64,000 bases of DNA, from NCBI RefSeq assembly GCF_013201705.1, contig NZ_CP053837.1:868001-932000 (forward strand), in the 5' to 3' direction. The translations under genes and the position numbers were made by a program. How positions within the stretch are numbered: the first letter of the stretch is position 1; every line of letters starts with the position of its first letter. This DNA comes from Aliarcobacter faecis. Lineage in GTDB: Bacteria; Campylobacterota; Campylobacteria; Campylobacterales; Arcobacteraceae. The notes beneath the pieces were generated by a model. It was given only the letters and a program-made list of their open reading frames with translations. It searched no databases and had not been told where the DNA came from. Positions 7,883 through 16,738 of this stretch are shown in pieces.

Positions 7883-9145
7883 TTAATAAGTCGAACTACT
7901 ATAAATAACAAAATTGCTAGCAAGTTCTTCTAATTCTTTATTAATTTTAGCATGAAGCTCTGTATTTTCAATATTATCTAATACATCACAAATTTTATTT
8001 GCAATAAACTCAAACTCTTTCTCTTTCATTCCTCTAGCAGTTAATGCAGGACTTCCTATTCTAATTCCTGATGTTACAAATGGACTTCTTGTCTCTCCTG
8101 GAACTGTATTTTTATTTACAGTTATCCCTGCATTTCCAAGTGCTGCATCTGCATCTTTTCCACTAAATGGTTTATTTAAAAAGCTTACTAATACTAAGTG
8201 ATTATCTGTTCCACCACTTACTATATCATATCCTCGTTTGATTAATACTTCACCTAATACTCTAGCATTTGCTTTTACTTGTACAGCATAATTTTTCCAT
8301 TTAGGATCTAAGATTTCTTTAAAAGCAACAGCTTTTGCAGCAATTACATGAACAAGTGGTCCACCTTGAAGACCAGGGAAAATAGCACTATTTACTTTTT
8401 TAGCAATCTCTTCATCATTAGTCATAATCATACCACCTCTAGGACCTCTTAAAGTCTTATGAGTAGTAGTAGTTACAACATGAGCATGAGGGAATGGACT
8501 AGGATGTTCATTAGCAGCAACAAGACCAGCAATATGAGCGATATCAGCAAATAAAATAGCACCAACACTATCAGCTATTTCTCTAAATCTTTTAAAATCA
8601 ATCTCTCTAGCATAAGCGCTAGCTCCACAAACAATGATTTTTGGTTGAACAGTTTTTGCAATTTGCTCAACTTTATCATAATTAATTCTTCCATCAAGTT
8701 CAACACCATAATAAAAAGCAGAGTAGTTTTGACCAGAGAAACTTGGTTTACTTCCATGAGTTAAGTGTCCACCATGAGATAAATCCATACCTAAGATTTT
8801 ATCACCAGCTTTAAGTAATGCTGCATAAACTGCACCATTAGCTTGACTACCACTATGTGGTTGAACATTTGCAAATTTACAATTAAAAATTTGACAAGCT
8901 CTATCAATAGCTAATTGCTCAACTTTGTCAGCTTGCTCACAACCACCATAATATCTTTTATAAGGATAACCTTCAGCATATTTGTTTGTAAATACACTAC
9001 CCATAGCTTGCATAACTGCAGGACTTGTAAAGTTTTCACTAGCAATCATTTCAAGATGATTTGTTTGTCTAGCTAATTCTGCTTCTACAATATCAAATAC
9101 CTCTTTATCTGCTTCTTCTAATCTTTCGTTTGTTATATAGTTCAT
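7883..9145 (-). CDS. glyA: Serine hydroxymethyltransferase
   Basis: Interconverts serine and glycine with transfer of a one-carbon unit to tetrahydrofolate; cytoplasmic and PLP-dependent. The 420-residue length is standard. Diagnostic segments are [17 protein letters not shown] near the N-terminus, [23 protein letters not shown], the PLP lysine in [15 protein letters not shown], and the NKNTVPGE and [11 protein letters not shown] motifs. AAGGAG precedes the ATG. It heads a leftward run glyA, ada-like, magIII-like with very short gaps, so the repair genes may ride on glyA transcription. Confidence 0.97.
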   Translation of the reverse strand: MNYITNERLEEADKEVFDIVEAELARQTNHLEMIASENFTSPAVMQAMGSVFTNKYAEGYPYKRYYGGCEQADKVEQLAIDRACQIFNCKFANVQPHSGSQANGAVYAALLKAGDKILGMDLSHGGHLTHGSKPSFSGQNYSAFYYGVELDGRINYDKVEQIAKTVQPKIIVCGASAYAREIDFKRFREIADSVGAILFADIAHIAGLVAANEHPSPFPHAHVVTTTTHKTLRGPRGGMIMTNDEEIAKKVNSAIFPGLQGGPLVHVIAAKAVAFKEILDPKWKNYAVQVKANARVLGEVLIKRGYDIVSGGTDNHLVLVSFLNKPFSGKDADAALGNAGITVNKNTVPGETRSPFVTSGIRIGSPALTARGMKEKEFEFIANKICDVLDNIENTELHAKINKELEELASNFVIYSSSTY

Positions 9146-9221
9146 TTTTTCTCCTTAAAATTATTTGTAAATATTAACTAAAATTGAAATCTTAAACAAT
9201 CCAAAAATTGCTATTTTAATC

Positions 9222-9530
9222 TTATAAAATTTCATCTTCATTTAAAGATTTTTTATCTTTAAAAACTGGTCTTGCTACAATCTCTATATAAAAACTATCA
9301 AAATTTTCACTTTGTGCGAAATCTACACTTTTTATAATATCAGCAAAATTTATCTCTTTTGCAACCTCTTGAGTTTGTCCAAATTTACAATCAAAAAACC
9401 AAGAGTTAAAACCATCTGCTAGTTTTTTACTCTTTTCTCTTTTTATATATTTTCTAATCTCATTTTTTATACTATCGATTTGTCTCTCTCTAGTTTTATT
9501 TGAAACATCAATTTGAAATATTTTTTTCAT
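9222..9530 (-). CDS. DUF6172-like small conserved protein
   Basis: A 102-residue cytoplasmic protein of unknown function. It is basic at the N-terminus (a helix rich in Lys/Arg, residues 12-40) and has a central WFFDCKFGQT segment followed by a strand-rich region ending near IEIVARPVF. The layout resembles the uncharacterised DUF6172 family, by memory and not by search. It has no signal peptide or membrane segment. It lies about 76 bases upstream of glyA on the same strand and may share its transcript. Nothing in it indicates a reaction. Confidence 0.65.
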   Translation of the reverse strand: MKKIFQIDVSNKTRERQIDSIKNEIRKYIKREKSKKLADGFNSWFFDCKFGQTQEVAKEINFADIIKSVDFAQSENFDSFYIEIVARPVFKDKKSLNEDEIL

Positions 9531-9611
9531 CTTTTTATCCTTTTAAAAAATTGATTATATCAAAGATAAATAAAAAATTATTTGATTTATAAAAATCAAG
9601 ATTTTTTTTGT

Positions 9612-9617
9612 TATAAT
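9612..9617 (+). promoter_or_regulatory. -10 element of the antiporter promoter
   Basis: TATAAT preceded by TTTTTTTTGT, 26 bases before the ATG at 9644. The upstream T-rich stretch is typical of epsilon-type sigma-70 promoters. Confidence 0.55.
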
Positions 9618-9643
9618 CGCAAATCTTACACAAAGAAGTATTT

Positions 9644-11269
9644 ATGGAGCACTTTTTATCAACTCTTTTTTTAGCAATTTTTTTGGCTACAGTTATAAAT
9701 ATTATCCTTAAAAAATTTGGTATTTCTCAAATTATTGGATATATATTAACAGGAATAATAATCTCTTACGGTTTTCATTTTAAGGGTGCAGATATAGCCT
9801 CTTTAGATGCAATAGCAGAGTTTGGAATAGTTTTTTTAATGTTTACAATAGGTCTTGAAATAAGCTTTGATAAAATTAAAAAGATGAAAGAAATTTTACT
9901 TTTAAATGGTTTTTTACAAGTTCATATTAGTGCAGTATTAATATTTTTAGTTACATATTTTATTTTTCATTTAACTATTGAAGTATCATTAATAGTATCT
10001 TTAGCCTTTTCTTTATCTTCAACAGCGATTGTTTTACCATATTTAAAATCATCAAAAGATATTTATACACCTTATGGTGAAAAGACTACTGCAATATTAA
10101 TTTATCAAGATTTAGCAGTAATTCCTATCTTACTTTTAATCTCATTTTTAACGAATGAGACTTTATCTATTGGTCAAGTTATTTGGAATACTTTTATATC
10201 AGCAGTTATTATTACTGTTTTTATGTTTGTTTTCGGGAAAAGAATTATTGATTGGTTACTACAATTCTCATCAAATACTAGACTTGAAGAGTTATTTATT
10301 GGAGCAGTTTTCTCTATAGTTATTGGTGCTTCTTTAATGGCAGAATATTTGGGCTTTACATACTCTTTAGGGGCTTTTTTAGCAGGTATGATTATTGCTG
10401 ATACAAAATTTAGAATAAAAGTTGAATCGGATATTTCAAACTTTAAAGATTTACTTTTAGGAACTTTCTTTTTTACTGTTGGAACTAAAATAGATATTAT
10501 ATATTTTTTAGAAAATACTCATATTATTGTTGGACTATTTTTACTAATAATGTTAATCAAAGGTTTAGTGGTATTTTTAATTATTAGAAGAAAATCAGAT
10601 AAAAACACTTCTGTAAAAAGTGCAATAGCTCTTTGTCAAGTTGGAGAGTTCTCCTTTGCCATATTTACTTTGGCTTCAAGTCAGCATGTAATTCCAGTGC
10701 AAACTGCAAATTTTTTAACACTTATTTCAGTAATGTCTATGATTTTAACACCATTTTTTCTAAATAATATCTATAAAATCTCTAGTCTTTTAGCAAAAGA
10801 TTTATATGAATCAGATAAGATTCAACCAATTGATGAACAAAATCATATTATTATTTGTGGTTTTTCTATTTTAGGAAGAATTGTTGCAAGAGATTTAGCA
10901 GATAGAAATATGCCTTTTGTAGTAGTTTCAAATGATTTAAGACAAATTCAAGTTGCTACAAAAATGGGATATAAAGCTTTTTTTGGACACTTAGAAAAGA
11001 GGTCGGTTTTAGAGGCTTTAAAAGTTGAGAAGAGTTCAAGTGTTATTGTAACTATTACAGAAACTCATGATAAAATCCTTATTTGTGATGCTATACTTAA
11101 ATATTGTCCTGAAGCAAATATTATTTTAAAATATGAATCTTTAGAAGAGAAACACCTTTTAATTGATTTGAAAATTAAGAAATTTGTACATGCTCATGCT
11201 GAAGTTGGAAGATTGTTAGTTGAGGAAGCTACACATTGTTGTGATTTGAATTTACATAGATATGATTAA
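9644..11269 (+). CDS. CPA2-family cation:proton antiporter with TrkA-N domain (KefB-like)
   Basis: A 541-residue inner-membrane protein. Residues 1-380 hold about twelve hydrophobic segments of the Na+/H+ exchanger fold, with FGIVFLMFTIGLE and the discontinuous-helix region SLSSTAIVLPYLKSS. Residues 395-520 form a cytoplasmic Rossmann TrkA-N domain (IICGFSILGRIVARDLADR), which binds NAD(H) and gates transport in KefB/C-type systems. The C-terminal TrkA-C domain is absent. It probably exchanges K+ or Na+ for protons. It has its own promoter and is convergent with the response-regulator gene. Whether it is glutathione-gated like true KefB cannot be told. Confidence 0.85.
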   Translation: MEHFLSTLFLAIFLATVINIILKKFGISQIIGYILTGIIISYGFHFKGADIASLDAIAEFGIVFLMFTIGLEISFDKIKKMKEILLLNGFLQVHISAVLIFLVTYFIFHLTIEVSLIVSLAFSLSSTAIVLPYLKSSKDIYTPYGEKTTAILIYQDLAVIPILLLISFLTNETLSIGQVIWNTFISAVIITVFMFVFGKRIIDWLLQFSSNTRLEELFIGAVFSIVIGASLMAEYLGFTYSLGAFLAGMIIADTKFRIKVESDISNFKDLLLGTFFFTVGTKIDIIYFLENTHIIVGLFLLIMLIKGLVVFLIIRRKSDKNTSVKSAIALCQVGEFSFAIFTLASSQHVIPVQTANFLTLISVMSMILTPFFLNNIYKISSLLAKDLYESDKIQPIDEQNHIIICGFSILGRIVARDLADRNMPFVVVSNDLRQIQVATKMGYKAFFGHLEKRSVLEALKVEKSSSVIVTITETHDKILICDAILKYCPEANIILKYESLEEKHLLIDLKIKKFVHAHAEVGRLLVEEATHCCDLNLHRYD

Positions 11270-11281
11270 TTTTTCTAGTTA

Positions 11282-11968
11282 TTATTTGATACTTATTGAA
11301 TATCCTAGATTTTTAATTGTATATATAATATCTAAATCAAGTTTTTTACGAATTCGATAAACCATATTTCTAAGAGTATTTTCATCAACATGACCTTTAA
11401 AAATGTTATGTTCAATAATATTTTTAGAGACTAGTTGGTTTGGGGTATTAAGTAGTAGTTCTATAAATATAACTTCATTTTTTGTTAGAGTTATCTCTTT
11501 TTTATTTTTTGTAATTTTTTTGTTAATAAAAGAGTAGTATAAATTTTCATCTAACTTTACTTGAAGTAAATTATTTTCATCCATATATTTTATGATAGTA
11601 TCAAAAACTTTTACTAAATCTTCGCGTAAAATAGGTTTTTCTATATATTTTATAAGATTTAACTCTATTGCATTAAGAAGTTTTTCTTTATCTGTATATG
11701 CACTAGTTATAATTATTGGGATTTTTTTATTAGTTTTTCTAATTATTTTAGAAGTTTCATATCCATTTAAATTTGGCATTACATAATCTAATATTAAAAT
11801 ATCTATTTGATTATTTCTGAAAATCTTGATAGCTTCATTTCCATCATTTGCAACGAATACCTCTTTAAAAAATATTTTTAGAATTCTTGAAATACTCTCT
11901 TGGATGATTAAATCATCTTCTGCATAAAGTATAGTTAGAGATTTTAATATATTTAAATTTTTTAACAA
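11282..11968 (-). CDS. Response regulator, OmpR-type winged helix
   Basis: A 228-residue DNA-binding regulator. The receiver domain (about 10-130) has the acidic pair AEDD near residues 16-19, the phospho-acceptor Asp61 in LILDYVMP, and the conserved Lys in YIEKPI. The C-terminal winged helix (about 140-228) has the layout of OmpR/PhoB regulators (VIFIELLLNTPNQLVSK, then LRNMVYRIRKKL). It lies 47 bases after the histidine kinase gene on the same strand and is its evident partner. The nearest plausible target is the autotransporter gene divergent from the kinase gene; this is inferred from position only. Confidence 0.9.
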   Translation of the reverse strand: MLKNLNILKSLTILYAEDDLIIQESISRILKIFFKEVFVANDGNEAIKIFRNNQIDILILDYVMPNLNGYETSKIIRKTNKKIPIIITSAYTDKEKLLNAIELNLIKYIEKPILREDLVKVFDTIIKYMDENNLLQVKLDENLYYSFINKKITKNKKEITLTKNEVIFIELLLNTPNQLVSKNIIEHNIFKGHVDENTLRNMVYRIRKKLDLDIIYTIKNLGYSISIK

Positions 11969-12015
11969 TTTAAGCCTTTTTTTTAATAATAAAAAACATA
12001 AAATAGTAATACAAT

Positions 12016-13590
12016 TTATATTACTCCCTGATAAAATATAATTTTTATACCATTATTAAAGTTTTCAATATTAAATAATAAATTGTTTTTTTCTAAAATT
12101 TTTTTAGTCATTCTTAGTCCTAAACCGTCTTGAGTACCATTTTTAATCTTTTTTAAGATTTTTTCTTCTAAACCTTTACAATTATCAGCGTAAATAATAT
12201 TATTTTCATTTATTACTATTTTTACTTTTGGAATAATATTGTGAGTTTTGGAAGCTTTGATTGTATTTGTTATTAGATTTAACCAAATATGCATCCATTC
12301 ATTACTATTTGCACTAATTTTTAGATCAAAATTATTTATAATATCTATTTTTAAATTAGAATTTTTTATTTCGATATCTATTAATCTCATAACTTGTTCT
12401 ATATTTTCTTTAATTCTAAAGGTGATATATTTTTTTTCTTCTTTGTAGTATTGCAAAAAAGTATCCATAGTTTCAACCATAAATTTTATAGCATTTTCTG
12501 TATCTTCTAGTCTTTGATAAAACTCTTTATTGTTATTTAGATTTTGGTTTAATTTATACATTAAAATCATCTCAAGATTTAAAGATGATATTTGAGTAAG
12601 TCCATTTTTCCATTGATGAGAAATATTACCTAAAAGCTCTCCTATTTGAGCTTTTCTTTTTTGTTCAATTAGTTTTAGTTGTTGTTCTTTATTTTTTTTA
12701 AGTTCTATTTTTACTTTTTTATTTAGTAAATAGTTCCATAAAAGGATAATAAAAATAATAAAAATTAAAACTACTAAAATCCAAAGTGCAATAGTAAAAG
12801 TAGTTTTTTTCTCTACAACTATTGTTATATATTTATTTACTATATTATCAATATCTTTTTGAGTAATAGTAAGAATAGCTTTATCTAAAATATCTCTTAG
12901 TATTGGTTCATCATTTCTTATTCCAATTCTAAGATTATTTTCATAACCTTTTGGTTCCCCTATAATTTTTAGATTATATAAACCATTTTTTTTAATAGTA
13001 TAAGCTGTAACAATCATAGAACGCAAAGTTAAATCAGCTTTATACTCTTCTACTAGTTTAAATGCTTCATCTTCTGTTTGAGTTGGAATGATTGTTAAGT
13101 TTGGAAAATCTTTTGAGAATTTTTCAATCATTGCTGTTTGTGTTTGAAGAGCAATAGATAAATTTACTTTTGAGATATCTTCTATATAACTTTTATCATT
13201 TCTTCCTACAAGTACATTTGGATCTGTAAAAATAGGCTTGGTAAATATTAGCCACTCATTTCTTGTTGAAGTTTTATTGAGAAAACTTAAAATATCACAT
13301 TTCTTCTCTTTTGAAAATTGGATACTTTCATCCCAAGTTTTAGTATGGATTAGTTCTATATCTATAGGTAGCTTATTTTTTATAAGTTTTATTAAATCTG
13401 CTGAAATTCCTTCGTGTATTCCATCTTTATTAATCTTTTCAAAAGGTTCCCAATTTGGATCTATACACATAGTAATAATTTTTTTTGTTTCTAAATAAGA
13501 GATCTCTTTTTCATTTAAAATAATATTTTGTAAGGGTGTAAAAAATAAATAGACAAATAATAAACAAATACATAAATAGATGATTTTCAT
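12016..13590 (-). CDS. Sensor histidine kinase with periplasmic SBP_bac_3 solute-binding domain
   Basis: A 524-residue membrane sensor. A first membrane segment (3-22) is followed by a periplasmic amino-acid-binding-protein-type domain (about 33-258; MCIDPNWEPFEKI and DILSFLNKT are typical). A second membrane helix (267-290) leads to a short coiled coil and the dimerisation helix with His325 in GNISHQWKNGL. The ATPase part has the N-box WLNLITNTIKAS and a G2-type GLGLRMTKKIL; the G1 box is a degenerate DNCKGL. It probably senses a small solute directly, as EvgS-like kinases do. It is co-transcribed with the response regulator and divergent from the autotransporter. Confidence 0.88.
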   Translation of the reverse strand: MKIIYLCICLLFVYLFFTPLQNIILNEKEISYLETKKIITMCIDPNWEPFEKINKDGIHEGISADLIKLIKNKLPIDIELIHTKTWDESIQFSKEKKCDILSFLNKTSTRNEWLIFTKPIFTDPNVLVGRNDKSYIEDISKVNLSIALQTQTAMIEKFSKDFPNLTIIPTQTEDEAFKLVEEYKADLTLRSMIVTAYTIKKNGLYNLKIIGEPKGYENNLRIGIRNDEPILRDILDKAILTITQKDIDNIVNKYITIVVEKKTTFTIALWILVVLIFIIFIILLWNYLLNKKVKIELKKNKEQQLKLIEQKRKAQIGELLGNISHQWKNGLTQISSLNLEMILMYKLNQNLNNNKEFYQRLEDTENAIKFMVETMDTFLQYYKEEKKYITFRIKENIEQVMRLIDIEIKNSNLKIDIINNFDLKISANSNEWMHIWLNLITNTIKASKTHNIIPKVKIVINENNIIYADNCKGLEEKILKKIKNGTQDGLGLRMTKKILEKNNLLFNIENFNNGIKIIFYQGVI

Positions 13591-13684
13591 ATTATCCTAA
13601 AAGATTATCTTAATATTATTATATAAGAATATAGTTTAAAAATAAAAAAATAAAATTGTGATATTAAAATGATATTAGTTGTAT

Positions 13685-13700
13685 ATTATTTTAAAATAAT
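13685..13700. promoter_or_regulatory. Perfect 16-bp palindrome at the autotransporter start
   Basis: ATTATTTTAAAATAAT lies 8 bases before the ribosome site of the autotransporter gene. It could be an operator for the divergently encoded response regulator, but AT-only palindromes also arise by chance in this base composition. Confidence 0.25.
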
Positions 13701-13718
13701 TTTTATTTGGAGGAAAAA

Positions 13719-16676
13719 ATGTTTAGTAGGTATATAGATAAATTTGATTTTAAATCAAGATTTAGAATTTTAAAAGGAGGGAAAGTTTCACTAGTTGTTA
13801 GTGCTATGTTAGTTGGAGGTATAATAAATACTTCTAATGCAGTAGTGATAACAAATAATCAAACTACAACTTATCCTTTTAATAGTGGTAATTCAGAAAA
13901 TTTAGATATCTCTAATACAGGAAGTATTGATGTTACTGATTCTGAGGCAGCTATTTATATAATGGGTAACTTATCTAGTGATAAGAAAATTGATAATGAA
14001 GGATTAATTAGAATTACAAATTCTGGAGGAGAAGATGCTTATGCTATTTATGATAAGGATTATTATATATATGGAAATATAATTAACCAAAATAAAATTG
14101 AATCAACTTCTCAAAGAGGAGCCCTTGGTATAGCTATTTCATATTTAGATGGTGGAACAATACAAAATAATGGGTTTATCGATGTAAAATCATTAGACTC
14201 ATCAGAAAATAATTCATATGCTTATGGTATTCTTCTGGAAAGTGGAGAAGATAGTGCAAGTATAATAAATGGTGGAAAAATAAATGTTTCTTCAGAAGGA
14301 GAATCATTTGCTATACTAATGGAGAACTCTATAGATTCAAGTATTGAGAATAGTGGTGAGTTAGAAGTTGTATCATCAGGTAATTATTATGCACAAAGTG
14401 CAGGTATTTTTGTAGGTAATATGGATAATTCTACAGTTACAAATAGTGGAACAATGTATGTTCGTGCGGGTAATACCAATAATTCTTATGCAAATGCGAC
14501 AGGAATAAACATATATGGAACATATAATAGTGATGTTATAAATAGTGGGACAATTGAGGCTGTACTGGAAGGGGAATCAGGTTCTTTTGAAAATTATAAT
14601 AATTATAGTATGGGTAATGAGTTTTCTGCTATAGGTATGAGCTTTGATGAATTACACGGATCTAATATTCAAAATACAGGAACTATAAAGGTGCATTCAT
14701 CTCTAACTGGTGAATACAGTCAGACGCGCTTATTTGGTATATTTACGGAAGGTAATGTTTCAGATTCGACTATTACAAATAGTGGAAATATTTTAATAGA
14801 TGGTATTGGAACAGGTTCTGTCTTGGCTGCAGGTATCCAATTAGATATGGAAACTGCTTATGAAATACCTACAGTTCTTACAAATAGTGGAAACATAAAG
14901 GTAAACATAGATACATCTAACTATGAAGATTCTCTTACACTGGCTGCTGGTATTTCTACTTATAATGATTCAAATGAACTTGAAATAGTAAATGAAGCAA
15001 ATGGAGTTATAGCAGCTTATATAAATAATGAACTTGATAAAAATGCTTATTCTCTACATTTGCAAAAAGGTAGTGAATCTGGAAGTTATAATGTAAATAA
15101 TAGTGGAATACTAAAAGGAAATATTTTTGTTGATGGAACGCTAACAAATAGTGGGAAAATAGAGTTAGCACACAATGCTATGGTTGAAGAAATTAATGTT
15201 ATGGATGAAGAAAGTGTTGCGTATATTAATAATTTTACAAATGAAGCTACTGGACAATTAATTATTGGATTAAAAACAGATGGGACAATAGATGGTACAA
15301 AATATTCTCAACTTTTAACGAATAATACTACATTTAAAACTGGTTCAACAATAGATGTAAATGTATTAAATAGTTCTACAAATCAAGCATCATTAGCTGG
15401 AAATAAACTTGAAAATGTTGTTACTGCTAATAGCTTAACAATAGATGATAAGATAAAGATCACAGATAATTCAGCCTTGCTTAATTTTGAGTATGAAACA
15501 AGTGATGGTTGGGTAAATGGAGAAGATGGAGCAATTCATTTAAATGTAGTTAAAGCTTCTGAAAATAATATTGTAGATAGTACTATTTTGGGTGGTGGAA
15601 ATAAAAATGATCAAAATGCAGCAAAAGCTATACAAAGCTTGTATGATATAGATCCAAATGTAGCAAGTGCCTTTAATAACCTTCCAACAGATAGTGCAGT
15701 TGCAAAAGCAGTAGAAAGTACAACTCCAGTAGTAACAAACGGAACTGTAACAGCAGGTACTCAAATATCAAATGGTATTTCTACTATCGTAACTCAAAGA
15801 CAAAATGCAAATATTTTAGGTGGATTAAACTCAGGTGATGGAATGTTTAGTGAAAATAATCTTTGGATAAAACCATTTGGAAGTATTGGTAAACAAAATA
15901 ATAAAGATGGAATAAATGGATTTGATTTAAAAACTTATGGTTTAGGATTTGGAGCTGATACAGAAATAAAAAACAATTCAAAACTGGGATTGGCATTTTT
16001 CTATACAAATGGAAATGTTGATATAAATAATGTTAGTCAAAAAGCAGATTTAGATGTATTTACAACTTTAGTATATGGAAATGTACCAATAATTGATGAT
16101 AAAACAAATTTCTTATATCAAGCTGGATACTCTTGGCAAAAAACAGATACGAAAAGAGATATATTCACGGGGCAAACAGCTGAGTCAAAATATACAAGTA
16201 AAGTTGCATCTTTGGATTTAAAACTTATGAGAGATGTAAATGTAACTGATAAATTATTACTTCAACCTATTGTAAATGCTACTTATAGACATTTTACAAA
16301 CCCTGCTTATAGTGAAAATGGTGCGGGAGCTTTAAATCTAAATGTAGATAAATTTACAACAAGTGAATTAATCCTAGGATTAGGAACTCTTGCTCACTAT
16401 AAAATAAGTGATAATCAAAAACTAATAGGAAACTTAAATGTAGGTTATGATTTACAAGATAAAAACCAAATGGTGACTTCATCTTATCAAGGAAATGTAG
16501 GAACAAGCTTTGATACAAATGGAATAGATAATGGAAGATGGTCATATGAAGCAGGAATAGGATATGAACTAGATATTAATAAAACAAATAATATTAATAT
16601 TTCATATGATTACCAAGGTCAAGGGACAGATTTCAGTAATAATGTAATTTCTGCTAAATATGTATTGAAATTTTAA
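13719..16676 (+). CDS. Autotransporter (type Va) with beta-helical passenger
   Basis: A 985-residue secreted surface protein counted from the ATG at 13719, chosen because TGGAGG ends 5 bases before it; a TTG at 13707 in the same frame overlaps that ribosome site. Residues 1-41 are an extended signal peptide with basic N-region, ending in SNA. The passenger (42 to about 700) is built of many short repeats ending in NSGxI or NxGxI, the rungs of a right-handed beta-helix; cysteines appear absent. A beta-barrel follows (about 710-985), ending in the terminal phenylalanine typical of BAM substrates (YVLKF). Adhesion or aggregation is likely; no protease triad was seen. The sequence ends in a strong terminator. 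Confidence 0.9.
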   Translation: MFSRYIDKFDFKSRFRILKGGKVSLVVSAMLVGGIINTSNAVVITNNQTTTYPFNSGNSENLDISNTGSIDVTDSEAAIYIMGNLSSDKKIDNEGLIRITNSGGEDAYAIYDKDYYIYGNIINQNKIESTSQRGALGIAISYLDGGTIQNNGFIDVKSLDSSENNSYAYGILLESGEDSASIINGGKINVSSEGESFAILMENSIDSSIENSGELEVVSSGNYYAQSAGIFVGNMDNSTVTNSGTMYVRAGNTNNSYANATGINIYGTYNSDVINSGTIEAVLEGESGSFENYNNYSMGNEFSAIGMSFDELHGSNIQNTGTIKVHSSLTGEYSQTRLFGIFTEGNVSDSTITNSGNILIDGIGTGSVLAAGIQLDMETAYEIPTVLTNSGNIKVNIDTSNYEDSLTLAAGISTYNDSNELEIVNEANGVIAAYINNELDKNAYSLHLQKGSESGSYNVNNSGILKGNIFVDGTLTNSGKIELAHNAMVEEINVMDEESVAYINNFTNEATGQLIIGLKTDGTIDGTKYSQLLTNNTTFKTGSTIDVNVLNSSTNQASLAGNKLENVVTANSLTIDDKIKITDNSALLNFEYETSDGWVNGEDGAIHLNVVKASENNIVDSTILGGGNKNDQNAAKAIQSLYDIDPNVASAFNNLPTDSAVAKAVESTTPVVTNGTVTAGTQISNGISTIVTQRQNANILGGLNSGDGMFSENNLWIKPFGSIGKQNNKDGINGFDLKTYGLGFGADTEIKNNSKLGLAFFYTNGNVDINNVSQKADLDVFTTLVYGNVPIIDDKTNFLYQAGYSWQKTDTKRDIFTGQTAESKYTSKVASLDLKLMRDVNVTDKLLLQPIVNATYRHFTNPAYSENGAGALNLNVDKFTTSELILGLGTLAHYKISDNQKLIGNLNVGYDLQDKNQMVTSSYQGNVGTSFDTNGIDNGRWSYEAGIGYELDINKTNNINISYDYQGQGTDFSNNVISAKYVLKF

Positions 16677-16684
16677 AAACTTAG

Positions 16685-16714
16685 AATCTCAAGATTTATT
16701 CTTGAGATTTTATC
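16685..16714 (+). terminator. Rho-independent terminator after the autotransporter
   Basis: A perfect 10-bp stem AATCTCAAGA/TCTTGAGATT (16685-16694 with 16700-16709), a 5-base loop, then TTATC. The T-run is short, so some read-through into the next gene is possible. Confidence 0.75.
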
Positions 16715-16738
16715 AAACTTTAGAAGTTAAGGAAAAAA

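Noticed and set aside
11272-11290. 16-base near match between 11272 and the inside of the 20043-20140 repeat (TCTAGTTATTATT)
   Set aside because: AT-rich and too short to separate from chance in this base composition; no flanking similarity.
14000-15200. Repeated short motifs that could suggest a CRISPR or tandem repeat
   Set aside because: The repeats are at protein level (NSGxI rungs of a beta-helix), vary in DNA sequence and spacing, and lie inside an intact autotransporter frame.
15540-15764. Cys/Tyr-rich open frame on the minus strand inside the autotransporter gene
   Set aside because: Its composition is the reverse complement of the linker coding sequence, no ribosome site precedes it, and it overlaps a real gene completely.
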